NCBI GenBank assembly: GCA_028293725.1
Contig: JAQGOE010000211.1
Coordinates: 3,674 to 67,673 of the forward strand
Direction: 5' to 3'
DNA: 64,000 nucleotides
Origin: Gammaproteobacteria bacterium
Lineage (GTDB): Bacteria > Pseudomonadota > Gammaproteobacteria > Steroidobacterales > Steroidobacteraceae
The position numbers and the translations under genes were made by a program. Within the stretch, counting starts at the first letter, position 1. Every line of letters starts with the position of its first letter. The notes under the pieces were generated by a model that saw only the letters and a program-made list of their open reading frames with translations, ran no database searches and had not been told where the DNA came from. Of this stretch, positions 9,001 to 16,751 are shown piece by piece.

Positions 9001-11352
9001 GTTCAGGGATCGCCCGCTCTCGTCAATGGAGAGTTGGCAGGGCTGGGCTACGACCTCGGCGTAAAGATCCACCACAACGCCATCACCAAGAACGGTACCG
9101 TTGAGGCTCCCGCGGGTGCCGGTGGTGCCGGGGGTGGTGTATCGATCTGCACGGGTACGGATGGTTACAGCCTCGACCACAACTGGATCTGCGGTAACTA
9201 CAGCTCGACCGATGGCGGTGGCATCGGCCACCTGGGCTTCAGCCAGGGTGGCCGCATCGCCAACAACACGATCCTCTTCAACCAGAGTTTCCAGCAGACC
9301 ACCTCCACGCACGGCGGCGGTATCGTGGTGTCGGGCGAGCCGGCGGTCGCCGGGACACTGTCGTTGGGCACCGGCAACGTGACCATCGACTCGAACGTCA
9401 TTCGTGGCAACTTCGCCGAGACGGGCCATGGGGGCGGGATCCGATTGCAACAGGTGAATGGCGCCGAGGTGCAGGCGTTCAGGGGCACGGCGGGCAACCC
9501 CCCGCATCCGGACCCGCGCTGGTTCAAGATCACCATCACGAATAACCTGATCGACAACAATATCGCCGGTTATGGGGGCGGGGGCATCTCCATGGCCGAT
9601 GCGATCGCCAGCAACGTCAACAACAATACGATTGCCGCCAACGATAGCGTCGGCATCGCCGGATCGCTGCTCGCGGGAACGGGAGAGTCCGCCAACTCCA
9701 CGGGTACCGGCCGCCCGAACCCGGCCGGCATCAGCCTCGATCCAACCAGCGCTCAACTCCTGGCGGCGGTCCCGAACAACGTGCGGGCGGCCAGTGTCAT
9801 CTCCAATCCAACGCTGATCAATGACATCGTGTGGAAGAACCGCTCGCTGTACTACAAAGTAGACGGCGGCGCCGCATCCCTGTGCTCGTCGAATGGCAGC
9901 GTGGCGGGTTGCAATAAGCTGATCGATCAGACTTCGACGGGACAGTGCACAAACACCAACGCGGGCGCCCCGGCATACTGGGACCTCGGTGTGCTCGGCG
10001 ACGCATCGGCGGCGGCCCCCGGGCTCGTTGCCGGTGTCACACTGAACGTGGCGAGCGCGACCCGCGGTGTCATTGGCGCGGTAATCATTACGACCACCGC
10101 ACCGCTCAACCTGTCGAACGGAGTCGTGCTGGGCGTGCAGATTACCGGGGTCACTGGCGGCACGCCCACCTTGGTGAGCCGTTACACAGGCACGTTCGGC
10201 ATTCTGGTCACGGGACCCACCACGTTTACATACCTGCCCAATTTCCCGGGAGGGACGGCCGCCCAATTTGCGTCTCTGAGCTTCGCTGGCGCGACGGTGA
10301 AGCTGCCGGCCACTCAGAGCGCCAGGCCGAATCCCACGACTTCCGTAATCACGAGCACCACGCCGTATCCGGGTGCGGGCAATAGTGCGGCTGATCCACT
10401 ACTCTCCGATATGTATTGCAACGGGTCGCGCGTGACGCCCGAGTTCCCCAGTGTCACCAACCCGCCGAGCGTGAAGAACCTGCAGGTCGCGGCGACCGTC
10501 GACGAAGGCAACAACTACGTCAACCTGCGCTACGGGCCGCTGTATCTGAGTAAGCCGGCAGATGCCAACGGCTCGGGCTACCAGAGCTTCGGCGACTATC
10601 ATCTGCGCGGGAACGCTACCGCAGGCACTTCGTCCGCGGTCGACCACGGCACTACAATCGCCACCATCGTCCAGGACGTCGATAGCGAACGCCGGCCGTA
10701 CGGTGCAGCGTACGACATCGGCGCCGACGAGCTGGCACCTGTCTCGCTGGTTCCGGCCTCACTGGACTTCGGCGGAGTGCAGACCAACGTTGCCAGTCAG
10801 GCACTGGCCGTGACACTGACCAACAAGCAGGCGACTTCGCTTGCGGTTGTCATCAGCTTCGGCGCCAACAATGGCACCAACTTCTCACAGGTCAATAACT
10901 GCGGTACGAGTCTGGCGGTCGGCGCGAGCTGTACGATCAGCGTCACATTCACGCCCGCATCGAATGGCGCGAAGGCTGTGACGCTGACAGTGTCGGGTCA
11001 GCCCGTCGCGTTGACGGGAGTCGGGATCGACCCCGTCAGATTCAGCTGGAACAGCTTCGGTACGGTGGGCGAGTGGGGAGGGGCTGGCGGCAATCGGACG
11101 ATCACGGTCAGGAACAATAGCGGTGCGCCGTTCACTTTGAGTGCCGTGCCCACGGTGGCGAATCTCAGCGGTGGCAATCAGTTCTCCAGAACTGGAGGTA
11201 CCTGCGCCAACGCAGTCACGCTCGTCGACAACGGCACCTGCACGGTGATCATCAATCGAGTGCGGCCGCCAAATGGGCCGCGCGCGGGCACCGGTAAGTT
11301 GACGATCGCAGATTCGCTCGGCTCGCAGGCACTCAACCTGTCGGGCAATTGA
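3010..11352 (+). CDS. Giant secreted protein: vestigial cupredoxin, cadherin-like, SdrD-like, beta-helix and ASH-type domains
   Basis: About 2780 residues. The ATG at 3010 is chosen over TTG 2986 because GGAAGA lies just ahead and a clean signal peptide follows (cleavage after LHA, about residue 27). Regions in order: cupredoxin-like (30-420) with all copper histidines replaced; cadherin/VCBS-like repeats with GVLxND (427-612); Cna-B/SdrD-like segments (about 635-1250, e.g. DANKDGHYDANETG near 1075); an IPT/TIG-like domain (about 1656-1772); a right-handed parallel beta-helix with repeated NN.I..N and GGG turns (about 1776-2226); and two ASH-like immunoglobulin folds at the C-terminus (2577-2780). 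No membrane anchor or autotransporter barrel is seen. It probably sits on or outside the cell. The front end matches the preceding MCO-like protein, so the gene looks like an inactive oxidase fused to adhesin or scaffold modules. The function is inferred. Confidence 0.7.
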   Translation: MNSKYPRMFPRLAGVITLLAAAGTLHATTTVNLTAQRSNITLPDGATVPMWRFCGGLDGTSTNSGSTSGGSCTAAAGWTPGPTIIVPVGDPSLTINLNNQLPVPTSIVVLGQIGGGLGTPTRMSSNPVHNTQTQATFPGVGAADPPFTPPPQPVARVESFATQVPAPGTATLTWENLKPGTYIYETGTLPSLEEPMGLYGLLIVTAPPANGPPFAAGTAYPADSATGYPGVRYDSDAAMLFSEIDPVQNAAVDAAAVAGTDINKRFNDPSCAPNCYPAAVNYTPAYFLINGQAFDPSAPDLSKLPVGAAYSSGNVLLRLANAGLRTHIPSVVGLTFSLVGEDGNPAPGNPKVQSEALLTAGKTFDAVVRPASLPATNPSAYQAKTYGVFDRQGSLTNANAAGGGMRAFLLVNGAGTGVGAPGNVPPAAAVRAVNDAYGVPFNAPFTFDVRVNDVGVKTVSAGSTASGGTVALNADNTFTYTPPANFNGTDSFIYTGNGDSTVTATVSLTVGSSVAPVANNDTYTTGAVNVATVFKTSGPGVLGNDVDNGGYQLSVDTTTVVNNNCGTLNVTADGAFAATKGADSSCTFSYKVRNSQGRVSDAPATVTITFPTGSGLKLAVVDAKTGAAISDYAWIIQEDLTFKHDVGATPSLSTRTLGTSFHKSHMPVVASGCVGDNSCGKGQTIRGVAADLRPSSSPADVKLDPSKNYYISILPGDAADPVVSGSVGHIMGGAEIARALVARLPSADPADVTIKVQPTPLTPSQLSVFIYEDSLPTNGQDDLNEQGLGGFNIILMDPAGRTGDVAGQQTYDASNMPLSNALLGTPGCPDDRNSKTNGTASSAAGNLVGVVYTCPNAPSGFTGDPATYALAGHALIKNLTPARYDVIAHPAASREAAGEVWWQTETLEGTPAQDAFTGINEPSYFQEFGPPGFHTTVGFVNAKGFAALNGSGVVKGTITSQHMSRPSDVTLWDAGSYDLLASTVCQLALNSQGGTGPTIAVTSCNPDGTFEFRNVPAGTYELAIWDYWLDQIIQTEAVTLAAGQTVTVGNTDGHVPVLSWFTQHDQNIFMDANKDGHYDANETGISNVPLTVRYRNGSISNSTLSDSSGNGILVELFPLFNWYVSEADTTRFKQTGVDITVDGGGKVDATGEGAGLYTSHYATGESSKRTEIPGAYSYGIQSYISQRNVINWGRTPYEIGENGGIQGVVVYSSTRPFDDQRYNVQTIWEPLVPRVTMNLYRKNKRSDGTETLTLIDHTLTSSWDDWVSAVDVNGKQVNLQCPGQRSDDPFLLYTLGAQNSGGPVDQGRCYDGFHNWNQVQAAPYDGRYVFPSANCIACSSNPTDGTRMLPVGDYVVEAVTPPGYEIVKEEDKNIFTGDSFNAPDTQQFGALGSVFILPDQATLNNANPYNGCAQLDSAGNCVGTVTDPTSNLGVLASTISAPECVGVLHRVPDSLSLFPLEGLVAPFAGLDRPLCDRKLVKLGDQMQASASFFVFTQTDVASNNTGIILDDASAEFNAAAPDFGEKASVPFVPVSLKDFTGNELSRTYSDQWGAYNLMTPSAWLVNPPTPSGYGPNMLVTCMNDPGPIKDPVTGKMVTDPAYNPAYSNFCYTNPFMPGQTTYLDTPVLPVAAFAAGYNPTDCAYPDATPGILRVDSNAGFGPYVAGSGGTLTIQAIGFNGATDVGVPVQNPAYSGPFATTGPSSATTVTRHYGFGTTRGKVTLGGAVLAVTNWTPGSITVNVPATARTGELMVTAANGKSSNDAVTVTVGGPSPTRVDGANGDTIQAAVDKAAPGDLILINAGTYNELVTMWKPVRLQGVGAASVIINAAKYPTSKLESWRPNINKLFSIDTLTGNQTGVSQVDPLPTQEITGGVVLLEPSVLGSEEGAGITVLAKNLTALQCSAGGHSTYADPTTSAAHDITESNFRCASSRIDGLSVTGGDAGGGIYVNGWAHNLEISNNRIYGNAGAYHGGVRVGVPYLEQELYPGQTFGADGNVQGSPALVNGELAGLGYDLGVKIHHNAITKNGTVEAPAGAGGAGGGVSICTGTDGYSLDHNWICGNYSSTDGGGIGHLGFSQGGRIANNTILFNQSFQQTTSTHGGGIVVSGEPAVAGTLSLGTGNVTIDSNVIRGNFAETGHGGGIRLQQVNGAEVQAFRGTAGNPPHPDPRWFKITITNNLIDNNIAGYGGGGISMADAIASNVNNNTIAANDSVGIAGSLLAGTGESANSTGTGRPNPAGISLDPTSAQLLAAVPNNVRAASVISNPTLINDIVWKNRSLYYKVDGGAASLCSSNGSVAGCNKLIDQTSTGQCTNTNAGAPAYWDLGVLGDASAAAPGLVAGVTLNVASATRGVIGAVIITTTAPLNLSNGVVLGVQITGVTGGTPTLVSRYTGTFGILVTGPTTFTYLPNFPGGTAAQFASLSFAGATVKLPATQSARPNPTTSVITSTTPYPGAGNSAADPLLSDMYCNGSRVTPEFPSVTNPPSVKNLQVAATVDEGNNYVNLRYGPLYLSKPADANGSGYQSFGDYHLRGNATAGTSSAVDHGTTIATIVQDVDSERRPYGAAYDIGADELAPVSLVPASLDFGGVQTNVASQALAVTLTNKQATSLAVVISFGANNGTNFSQVNNCGTSLAVGASCTISVTFTPASNGAKAVTLTVSGQPVALTGVGIDPVRFSWNSFGTVGEWGGAGGNRTITVRNNSGAPFTLSAVPTVANLSGGNQFSRTGGTCANAVTLVDNGTCTVIINRVRPPNGPRAGTGKLTIADSLGSQALNLSGN

Positions 11353-11367
11353 CCGGTGCGAAGCAGC

Positions 11368-11895
11368 ATGCCGTCCCCAGTCACGCCCGGCCGATGCTCG
11401 CGGATCTCGTTGTCGCTGTTGCTGACGATCGCCAGTGGAGCCGCCTCGAGCGCGGCTCCGGTTCAAGCGGGTCCGGCGGTGACGGAGTCCGTCTCATCGC
11501 AGCCGGCTCACGGCGCGCCCGCGGCCAGACCCGCTCCGAACTGGCATTCCGGCCGCGGCCAATACTACAAGCGCAATTGGGGCGTCGACGTGGTGGGCGT
11601 CAAGCCGGTTGCGTCCGGTTACATGCTGGCGTTCCGCTACCGCATTCTGGATCCGGACAAGGCAAAGGTGCTCAACGATCGCAAGTCGCGAGCCTATCTG
11701 ATCGATGCGGCGACCGGTACGGTGCTGATGGTACCGACCATGGAGAACGTGGGGGAGCTGCGTCCGGGCGCGACTCCTGAAGCGGATCGCACTTACTTCA
11801 TGATCTTTGGCAATCCGGGAAAGTTAGTGAAGAGCGGCAGCCGCGTGAGCATTGTCGCCGGGGCGTTGCGAATTGACGGGCTGATAGTCGAATGA
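11368..11895 (+). CDS. Exported protein of unknown function
   Basis: About 175 residues. The ATG at 11368 is preferred to GTG 11356, which almost abuts the stop of the giant gene. A hydrophobic signal segment (SLSLLLTIASGAAS) is followed by an Ala/Pro-rich stretch. The mature domain carries a QYYKRNWGVDVVGV segment and a conserved-looking C-terminal half ending VAGALRIDGLIVE. No Cys pair, heme motif or catalytic signature is visible, and I do not recognise the family. It sits between the giant protein and the LolA-like gene with very short gaps, so it is probably a periplasmic accessory of the copper/redox cluster. Its stop overlaps a spare ATG at 11892. Confidence 0.6.
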   Translation: MPSPVTPGRCSRISLSLLLTIASGAASSAAPVQAGPAVTESVSSQPAHGAPAARPAPNWHSGRGQYYKRNWGVDVVGVKPVASGYMLAFRYRILDPDKAKVLNDRKSRAYLIDAATGTVLMVPTMENVGELRPGATPEADRTYFMIFGNPGKLVKSGSRVSIVAGALRIDGLIVE

Positions 11896-11915
11896 CTGGG
11901 GTGGGAGCGGAGCAT

Positions 11916-12800
11916 ATGAGCATACGATGGGTGTTGACCGGTTTAGGAGTCTTGTCACTGTCGTCGGTGTGGGCCGCGGCGCCCCCCCGGTCCGACTCGA
12001 CACAGGCGTCCAACCTTGCGCAACTCACGGCGGAGCAGATCGTAGATCGCAATCTCGCCGCGCGCGGTGGCGCTCCCGCCTGGGCGGCCATTCACACGAT
12101 GCAGATGTCGGGAAAGCTCGACGCGGGACGTGAGCGCAAGGACGGTGGCGCTGTCGTCACCAGTGCCCGGCAGGCGAAGGCTCGCGAGCGCTCTCTTGCC
12201 GAGCAGATCTTTGCGGGCAAGGCGCCCGTGCCGACGATCAAGGTCATCCGGCTGCCGTTCAAGTTAGATCTCCAGCGGCCCAACCGCATGCGGCTGGAGA
12301 TTCCCTTTCAGGGCGACACTGCCATCCAGACCTACGACGGCCGCAACGGTTGGAAACTGCGCCCCTTTGTGGGACGTCACGATGTCGAAGCCTTCAATGC
12401 CGAGGAACTTGCCGTAGCTTCGGAGCAGCAGGAACTGGACGGCCCATTGGCAAACCTCGCGGCCAAGGGCACGAAAGTGGCCGTGGACGGCACCGATGTC
12501 ATCGAAGGGCACCCGGCGTATCGACTCAAGCTCACACTGAAGAGCGGTGCCGTGCGCCGTCTGTGGATCGATGGCCAGAGTTTCCTGGATGTGAAGTTCG
12601 AGGGCAGGCCGCGGCGTTTTGACGGCAAACTGCGACCGGTATACACCTACTATCGCGACTACCGCCCGGAGCACGGACTGATGGTGGCTCATCGCCTCGA
12701 AACGGCTGTCGAAGGCGTAGGCCTGCGGGAATACATCGACATCGAGAAGGTGGCTTTCAACATCGAGCTCAGCGGCGCACAATTCGGTAAGCCGCTGTAG
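11916..12800 (+). CDS. Periplasmic LolA-like (outer-membrane lipoprotein-sorting-like) protein
   Basis: About 294 residues. The ATG at 11916 has a GGAG site at good spacing and gives a clean signal peptide (VLTGLGVLSLSSVWA), so it is preferred to ATG 11892, which overlaps the previous stop. The pattern AEQIVDRNLAARGG, then YDGRNGWKL and a run of beta strands ending in a DIEKVAFN segment, matches the LolA/LolB-like half-barrel fold found in many periplasmic proteins of uncharacterised role. It would bind a hydrophobic ligand or protein in the periplasm. It is not expected to be housekeeping LolA, given its place between MCO and SCO genes; an accessory role in export or metal oxidation is inferred. 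Confidence 0.6.
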   Translation: MSIRWVLTGLGVLSLSSVWAAAPPRSDSTQASNLAQLTAEQIVDRNLAARGGAPAWAAIHTMQMSGKLDAGRERKDGGAVVTSARQAKARERSLAEQIFAGKAPVPTIKVIRLPFKLDLQRPNRMRLEIPFQGDTAIQTYDGRNGWKLRPFVGRHDVEAFNAEELAVASEQQELDGPLANLAAKGTKVAVDGTDVIEGHPAYRLKLTLKSGAVRRLWIDGQSFLDVKFEGRPRRFDGKLRPVYTYYRDYRPEHGLMVAHRLETAVEGVGLREYIDIEKVAFNIELSGAQFGKPL

Positions 12801-12836
12801 CCGGCGTAGCTCGCCAGACTCACCGGGAGTGGCTGC

Positions 12837-13439
12837 ATGCGAAACACAAATAGCGGCGGCATCACGCAGTGGTCGCAGGTGTTGTTCCTTGGGGTGGCTC
12901 TGTCGCTGAATCACTTCGGAACCGCGGCGGCGGCACCCGTGATATCGACGCAGACGATCGAGATACCGGACGTCGTGATGGTGAGATCCGACGGACAGCG
13001 AATCTCGTTGCGCCGTGAGTTGGATGACGGACGGCCGGTCGTTCTGAATTTCGTCTTTACGAGTTGTCCGGGTATCTGCCCGGTGATGAGCCAGGTGTTC
13101 TCGCAGTTGCAGCGCGCGCTCGGCGCTGAGCGCGGTCACGTGCACCTGGTCTCGATCTCGATCGATCCCGAGCAGGACACGCCTGCGCGCCTGCGTGAAT
13201 ATGCCGGCAAGTTCGGTGCTGGCAGCCAGTGGCAGCATTACACAGGCACCGTGGAGGCCAGTCAGTCGGTGCAACGCGCCTTCGGGGTCTACAACGGCGA
13301 CAAGATGAGCCACAGTCCGGTCACCTTCATGCGCGGTGCGCCGGGCCAACGTTGGCAGCGCATCGACGGCCTCGCGAGCGGCGCAGACCTTCTCAACGAT
13401 TACAACTTGCTCGCCTCGAGGCATTCGAGCGCGTATTGA
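12837..13439 (+). CDS. SCO1/SenC family copper chaperone
   Basis: 200 residues. A GGGAG site lies ahead of the ATG, and a signal or anchor segment covers residues 12-33. The thioredoxin-like fold has the CPGICP motif (Cys77 and Cys81) and a distal His159 in KMSHSP; these three residues bind copper in the SCO family. SCO proteins deliver copper to, or reduce the cysteines of, copper enzymes such as the CuA site of cytochrome oxidase. Here no oxidase subunit genes are nearby. The likely client is the upstream multicopper oxidase, which is an inference from context. The gene lies 36 bases after the LolA-like gene. Confidence 0.9.
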   Translation: MRNTNSGGITQWSQVLFLGVALSLNHFGTAAAAPVISTQTIEIPDVVMVRSDGQRISLRRELDDGRPVVLNFVFTSCPGICPVMSQVFSQLQRALGAERGHVHLVSISIDPEQDTPARLREYAGKFGAGSQWQHYTGTVEASQSVQRAFGVYNGDKMSHSPVTFMRGAPGQRWQRIDGLASGADLLNDYNLLASRHSSAY

Positions 13440-13449
13440 GGCGCCGCCA

Positions 13450-15069
13450 ATGATGCGTCGCTGGCTCTGTCTGGGACTGCTGATCTGCTCGGGTGGAGCC
13501 CTCGCCGGGACCGGGGACGAGCCCGGCGGGGAAGCCATTTTCCGACAGGGAATACTACTCGACGGACGGGCACTTCACGGTGAGCGGACTGTGGGTCTCG
13601 GTGTCGATGGCACTACAGCCGCCTGTGTGGCCTGTCACCGCCGCAGCGGCCTCGGAATGACCGAGGGGCGTATTGTCATACCTCCGATTACCGCTAAGTA
13701 TCTCTTCAGACCCCGTATGACGAATATCGAAAACCCGGGCGTGCCGCGCGGGGGAGCATTCGTGGGGACGCGCGTTCCCTACACGGAGTCGACCCTGGCG
13801 CGCGCCATTCGCGCGGGCATCGACTCGAGCGGGCGACGACTCGATGAGCTGATGCCACGCTACAAGTTGGACGACCGGGCGATGACGGTGTTGGTCGCTT
13901 ATCTGACCCGGTTGAGCGCCGGTCCGATGCGCGGCGTGACCGACGACACGCTGCACTTCTCCACGATCATCACACCCGATGCCGACCCGGTGGACAGGCA
14001 GGCGATGCTGGAGGTGATGCAGCAGTTCTTTTCCGACAAGAACTCCTTCATTCGCGGCGGGTCCCGCCCAATGAAGTCGTCGCGGGAGGTTGAATATCGA
14101 GTCACGCGTCGCTGGCAGTTGCATGTCTGGGAGCTGTCGGGCCCCCCGGATACCTGGGGCGGTCAACTGCGGGCGAAGCTCGCGCAGCAGCCCGTGTTTG
14201 CGGCGATCTCGGGTCTCGGCGGCGCGACCTGGGAGCCGGTGCACGAGTTTTGCGAGCAGGCCGCACTTCCGTGTTTGTTGCCGAACGTCAATCTGCCGAA
14301 GGTCGCCGAGCGGGATTTCTACCCGGTGTATTTTTCCCGCGGCCTGTGGCTGGAGGCGGACTTGTTCATGCAACGCCTGCGGACGGCACAGCAGGCGGGC
14401 ACGATCCGGCGCATCGTGCAGGTTTACCGCCCGGGGGACATCGGTGAGCCCGCGGCGCAAGCCCTGCAAACCTCGGGTTTGACAGCAGGTCTGGCCGTGG
14501 AGATGCGCGCTCTTGTGCCACAGCGCAGCAGCGGTGTGGATCTGGCCAACGCCGTCGCAGGCCTCAGCTCGGACGATGCCCTGGTCCTGTGGCTACGTCC
14601 CCCGGATCTTGCGGGGCTGCCTGATATCGCCCCTGCCGCACGGGATCTCCTGGTGTCGGGACTGATGGGAGATCTGGAGCAGGCGCCTCTGCCGCCAGCC
14701 TGGCACCAGGCCGTTAGGATGAGCTATCCGCTGGACCTGCCGGACTTGCGCCGGGTCCGGATGAACTTCCCACTCGGGTGGCTACGGATTCATAAGCTCG
14801 CGCCGGCAGCCCAGCGCGTTCAGACCGACACTTATGTCGCATGCGGAATCCTCGCCGAGGCGCTCGGCGAGATGCTCGATAGCTTTGTCCCCGAATACCT
14901 CCTCGAGCGCACCGAGGATATGTTGAGTCACCGCTTGACCAACGGATACTACCCACGGTTGACTCTTGGGCCGGGACAACGCTTCGCGTCCAAAGGGGGA
15001 TACCTGATCCACTTTACCGCGGACGCGGGTGAGGCGATCGTTGCCGACAGCGCCTGGATGGTCCCGTAA
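13450..15069 (+). CDS. Cytochrome c fused to a periplasmic-binding-protein-like domain
   Basis: About 539 residues. The ATG ATG pair at 13450/13453 gives a signal peptide (WLCLGLLICSGGALA), and upstream in-frame starts overlap the SCO gene. Residues 25-155 form a class I cytochrome c: heme-binding CVACH at 59-63 and a probable axial Met135 in LDELMPRY. From about 160 to the end the protein resembles a type 1 periplasmic binding fold of the Leu/Ile/Val-binding kind (FYPVYFSRGLWLEADLF; VQVYRPGD; a C-terminal FASKGGYLI strand). No transporter genes adjoin. A heme domain joined to a ligand-binding fold, just ahead of a barrel, a small binding protein and a histidine kinase, suggests redox or ligand sensing, or electron transfer from the oxidase. 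The fusion is read directly; the role is inferred. Confidence 0.75.
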   Translation: MMRRWLCLGLLICSGGALAGTGDEPGGEAIFRQGILLDGRALHGERTVGLGVDGTTAACVACHRRSGLGMTEGRIVIPPITAKYLFRPRMTNIENPGVPRGGAFVGTRVPYTESTLARAIRAGIDSSGRRLDELMPRYKLDDRAMTVLVAYLTRLSAGPMRGVTDDTLHFSTIITPDADPVDRQAMLEVMQQFFSDKNSFIRGGSRPMKSSREVEYRVTRRWQLHVWELSGPPDTWGGQLRAKLAQQPVFAAISGLGGATWEPVHEFCEQAALPCLLPNVNLPKVAERDFYPVYFSRGLWLEADLFMQRLRTAQQAGTIRRIVQVYRPGDIGEPAAQALQTSGLTAGLAVEMRALVPQRSSGVDLANAVAGLSSDDALVLWLRPPDLAGLPDIAPAARDLLVSGLMGDLEQAPLPPAWHQAVRMSYPLDLPDLRRVRMNFPLGWLRIHKLAPAAQRVQTDTYVACGILAEALGEMLDSFVPEYLLERTEDMLSHRLTNGYYPRLTLGPGQRFASKGGYLIHFTADAGEAIVADSAWMVP

Positions 15070-15111
15070 TGGAGTAGCATGGCACAAACTCTATAAAGAA
15101 ACGGGGGACAC

Positions 15112-16245
15112 TTGGGGGACGGGGTGCGTGCGGCGCCGGGGCCTGCGTGGCGCAAAGTGATCGCGATCCTGTTGGCCGGGGTGCTGATGCCCATGCGGCT
15201 GTTTGCCACGGACTCGGCGAGCGATTCCTCGCTGTTGGTCTTCCCGAGCGTACTGGGGAAGAAGACTTTCGCGGGGGATCAGGCCGCCGATTCCGTCACG
15301 TATGGGCGGGCCGTTGCCGACGTCCTCTATACCCTCGCGGCCGGACGGCTACGGTTTCTCACCGAGGCCGATATTTCGACCGATCACGCTGAAGTCGATC
15401 GCTTCCAGGTGGGCTGGGAGCCGATCTCCGAGTCATACATCTGGCTCGGAAAATTCCACGAGCCTTCGAGTTCCTGGAATTTCGAGCGTGACCACGGACA
15501 CTATCTGCAAACTGCGATCTCGACTCCGGCTATCGAGACCTCGTCCAGCGACGCGTGGGGCGATGACACGGGAATATTGCCGGAGAACGTCACCGGCGTC
15601 CTGTTGGACACGAGTCACCCGATCGGCGGATCGGCCGGAGTGCAGTTATCGCTCGGCGTGGGCGTGACCTCGAATCCTGTGCTGAACGGCGACGATGCGT
15701 ACGGGATCAGGCCGCTCAGTGGTGGCCGGCACCGCGTCGGCTGGAACGCTCGCCTGTCGCTCTTGCCGGACATCTCGAGTAACAACGGCTTCGGACTGCT
15801 CGCCTCGAAGCACAGGGTCGATACCTCGGATCTGGTCGTCGGGGGATTGCTCGACGCAGGCAGTGTGAACGAAGTCATATACGGTGCTTACGGCGATGGC
15901 GACTGGGGTCCCTGGAGCTTGCATGCCACAGTCTACCGAATCGACTTCGACCTTCAAGAGACGGTGCGTCCCCGCACGGAACACGTAGTCGCGGGCTATG
16001 CTCAACTCGAGCGCCGCTTCGGCGGCCGCTACACGGGATTCGCGCGTTTCGAGAATACGGCCCACGCCACGGACGCCGAATACATTCAAGTGTTGGATCC
16101 ACGGTTCGAGGTGCGTCGCTCGCTGGCCGGTCTGCGCTGGGACTTTATCCGGCATCAGGCGCTCACGGTGGAGCTGGCGCGCGTCTCCACCCTCACTAAC
16201 CGATTCACCGATATCAGTCTACAGTGGAGCGCACTTATCCCATAA
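15112..16245 (+). CDS. Outer-membrane porin-like beta-barrel protein
   Basis: Up to 377 residues. The start is uncertain: TTG 15112 and GTG 15124 both have G-rich ribosome sites just ahead. The signal segment is VIAILLAGVLMPMRLFA. The rest is alternating hydrophobic/aromatic strands with short Gly/Asp turns (for example GYAQLERRFGGRYTGFARF) and a terminal strand ending SLQWSALIP, as in outer-membrane barrels, though the last residue is not the usual Phe or Tyr. There are no heme or metal motifs. Between a cytochrome c and a binding-protein-like gene it could give access through the outer membrane for substrate or electrons; this is inferred. The 3' end overlaps the next gene by 22 bases. Confidence 0.6.
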   Translation: MGDGVRAAPGPAWRKVIAILLAGVLMPMRLFATDSASDSSLLVFPSVLGKKTFAGDQAADSVTYGRAVADVLYTLAAGRLRFLTEADISTDHAEVDRFQVGWEPISESYIWLGKFHEPSSSWNFERDHGHYLQTAISTPAIETSSSDAWGDDTGILPENVTGVLLDTSHPIGGSAGVQLSLGVGVTSNPVLNGDDAYGIRPLSGGRHRVGWNARLSLLPDISSNNGFGLLASKHRVDTSDLVVGGLLDAGSVNEVIYGAYGDGDWGPWSLHATVYRIDFDLQETVRPRTEHVVAGYAQLERRFGGRYTGFARFENTAHATDAEYIQVLDPRFEVRRSLAGLRWDFIRHQALTVELARVSTLTNRFTDISLQWSALIP

Positions 16246-16751
16246 CCGTTCGATCCCGCGGGGCCGACCACTGCTTGCGGGAATCGGCGGTGGGCGGCTC
16301 GCGGCGCCTCGACTTGAGGCGGCTCCTCTGCGCTCTCATCGTTGTCTGGATCGTCTCAGGTGCCCCCGTCGCACACGCGGATTCCGTGGTTCTGATCGTT
16401 AGCGCGTCGAGTCCGGTTCAGCAACTTGGATCCGTAGAGCTGCGCAAGGCGTTCATGGCGTTCGATGTGGTCGTGGCGGGCACGTCGTTGCGTGCCGCGC
16501 GCAATCACAGCGACGCCCGGCTCGACAAGATTTTTTTTCAAAACGTCGTGGATCTGTCGGAGCTGGTCTACGAGCGCCAGTTGCTGTCCCGAAAACTGCA
16601 GAAGGCCGCCACTTTGCCGGTTGAGTTCGCCGATGAGACACGGCTGCTCGAGGCGGTGGCCCGCGATCCGCGACTCGTCAGTTACGCATGGGCCACCGCG
16701 GTTGCAAAACGGTCGGACCTGCGGATATTGCGCATTCTATGGAACGACTGA
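16224..16751 (+). CDS. Phosphate-binding-protein-like exported protein
   Basis: Up to 175 residues from ATG 16224. A signal peptide is seen around residues 35-53 (LLCALIVVWIVSGAPVAHA), so the true start may lie a little downstream. The mature part (VVLIVSASSPVQQL, an ELRKAFMAF segment, then KIFFQNVVDLSELVYERQLL) resembles the small PstS-like periplasmic domains found beside sensor kinases in proteobacteria. It lacks the full two-lobe length of a transport binding protein. It overlaps the following histidine kinase by 13 bases, so the two are probably co-translated, and it may present a ligand to that kinase. The family call is moderate; the ligand is unknown. Confidence 0.55.
   Translation: MERTYPITVRSRGADHCLRESAVGGSRRLDLRRLLCALIVVWIVSGAPVAHADSVVLIVSASSPVQQLGSVELRKAFMAFDVVVAGTSLRAARNHSDARLDKIFFQNVVDLSELVYERQLLSRKLQKAATLPVEFADETRLLEAVARDPRLVSYAWATAVAKRSDLRILRILWND

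Noticed and set aside
8800..10266. 488-codon open frame on the minus strand inside the giant gene
   Set aside because: High-GC antisense shadow: low-complexity Arg/Ala/Val composition, no ribosome site, and the plus frame shows clear beta-helix repeats.
12264..13538. 424-codon minus-strand frame across the LolA-like and SCO genes
   Set aside because: It covers two genes with strong motifs on the other strand and has no recognisable domain.
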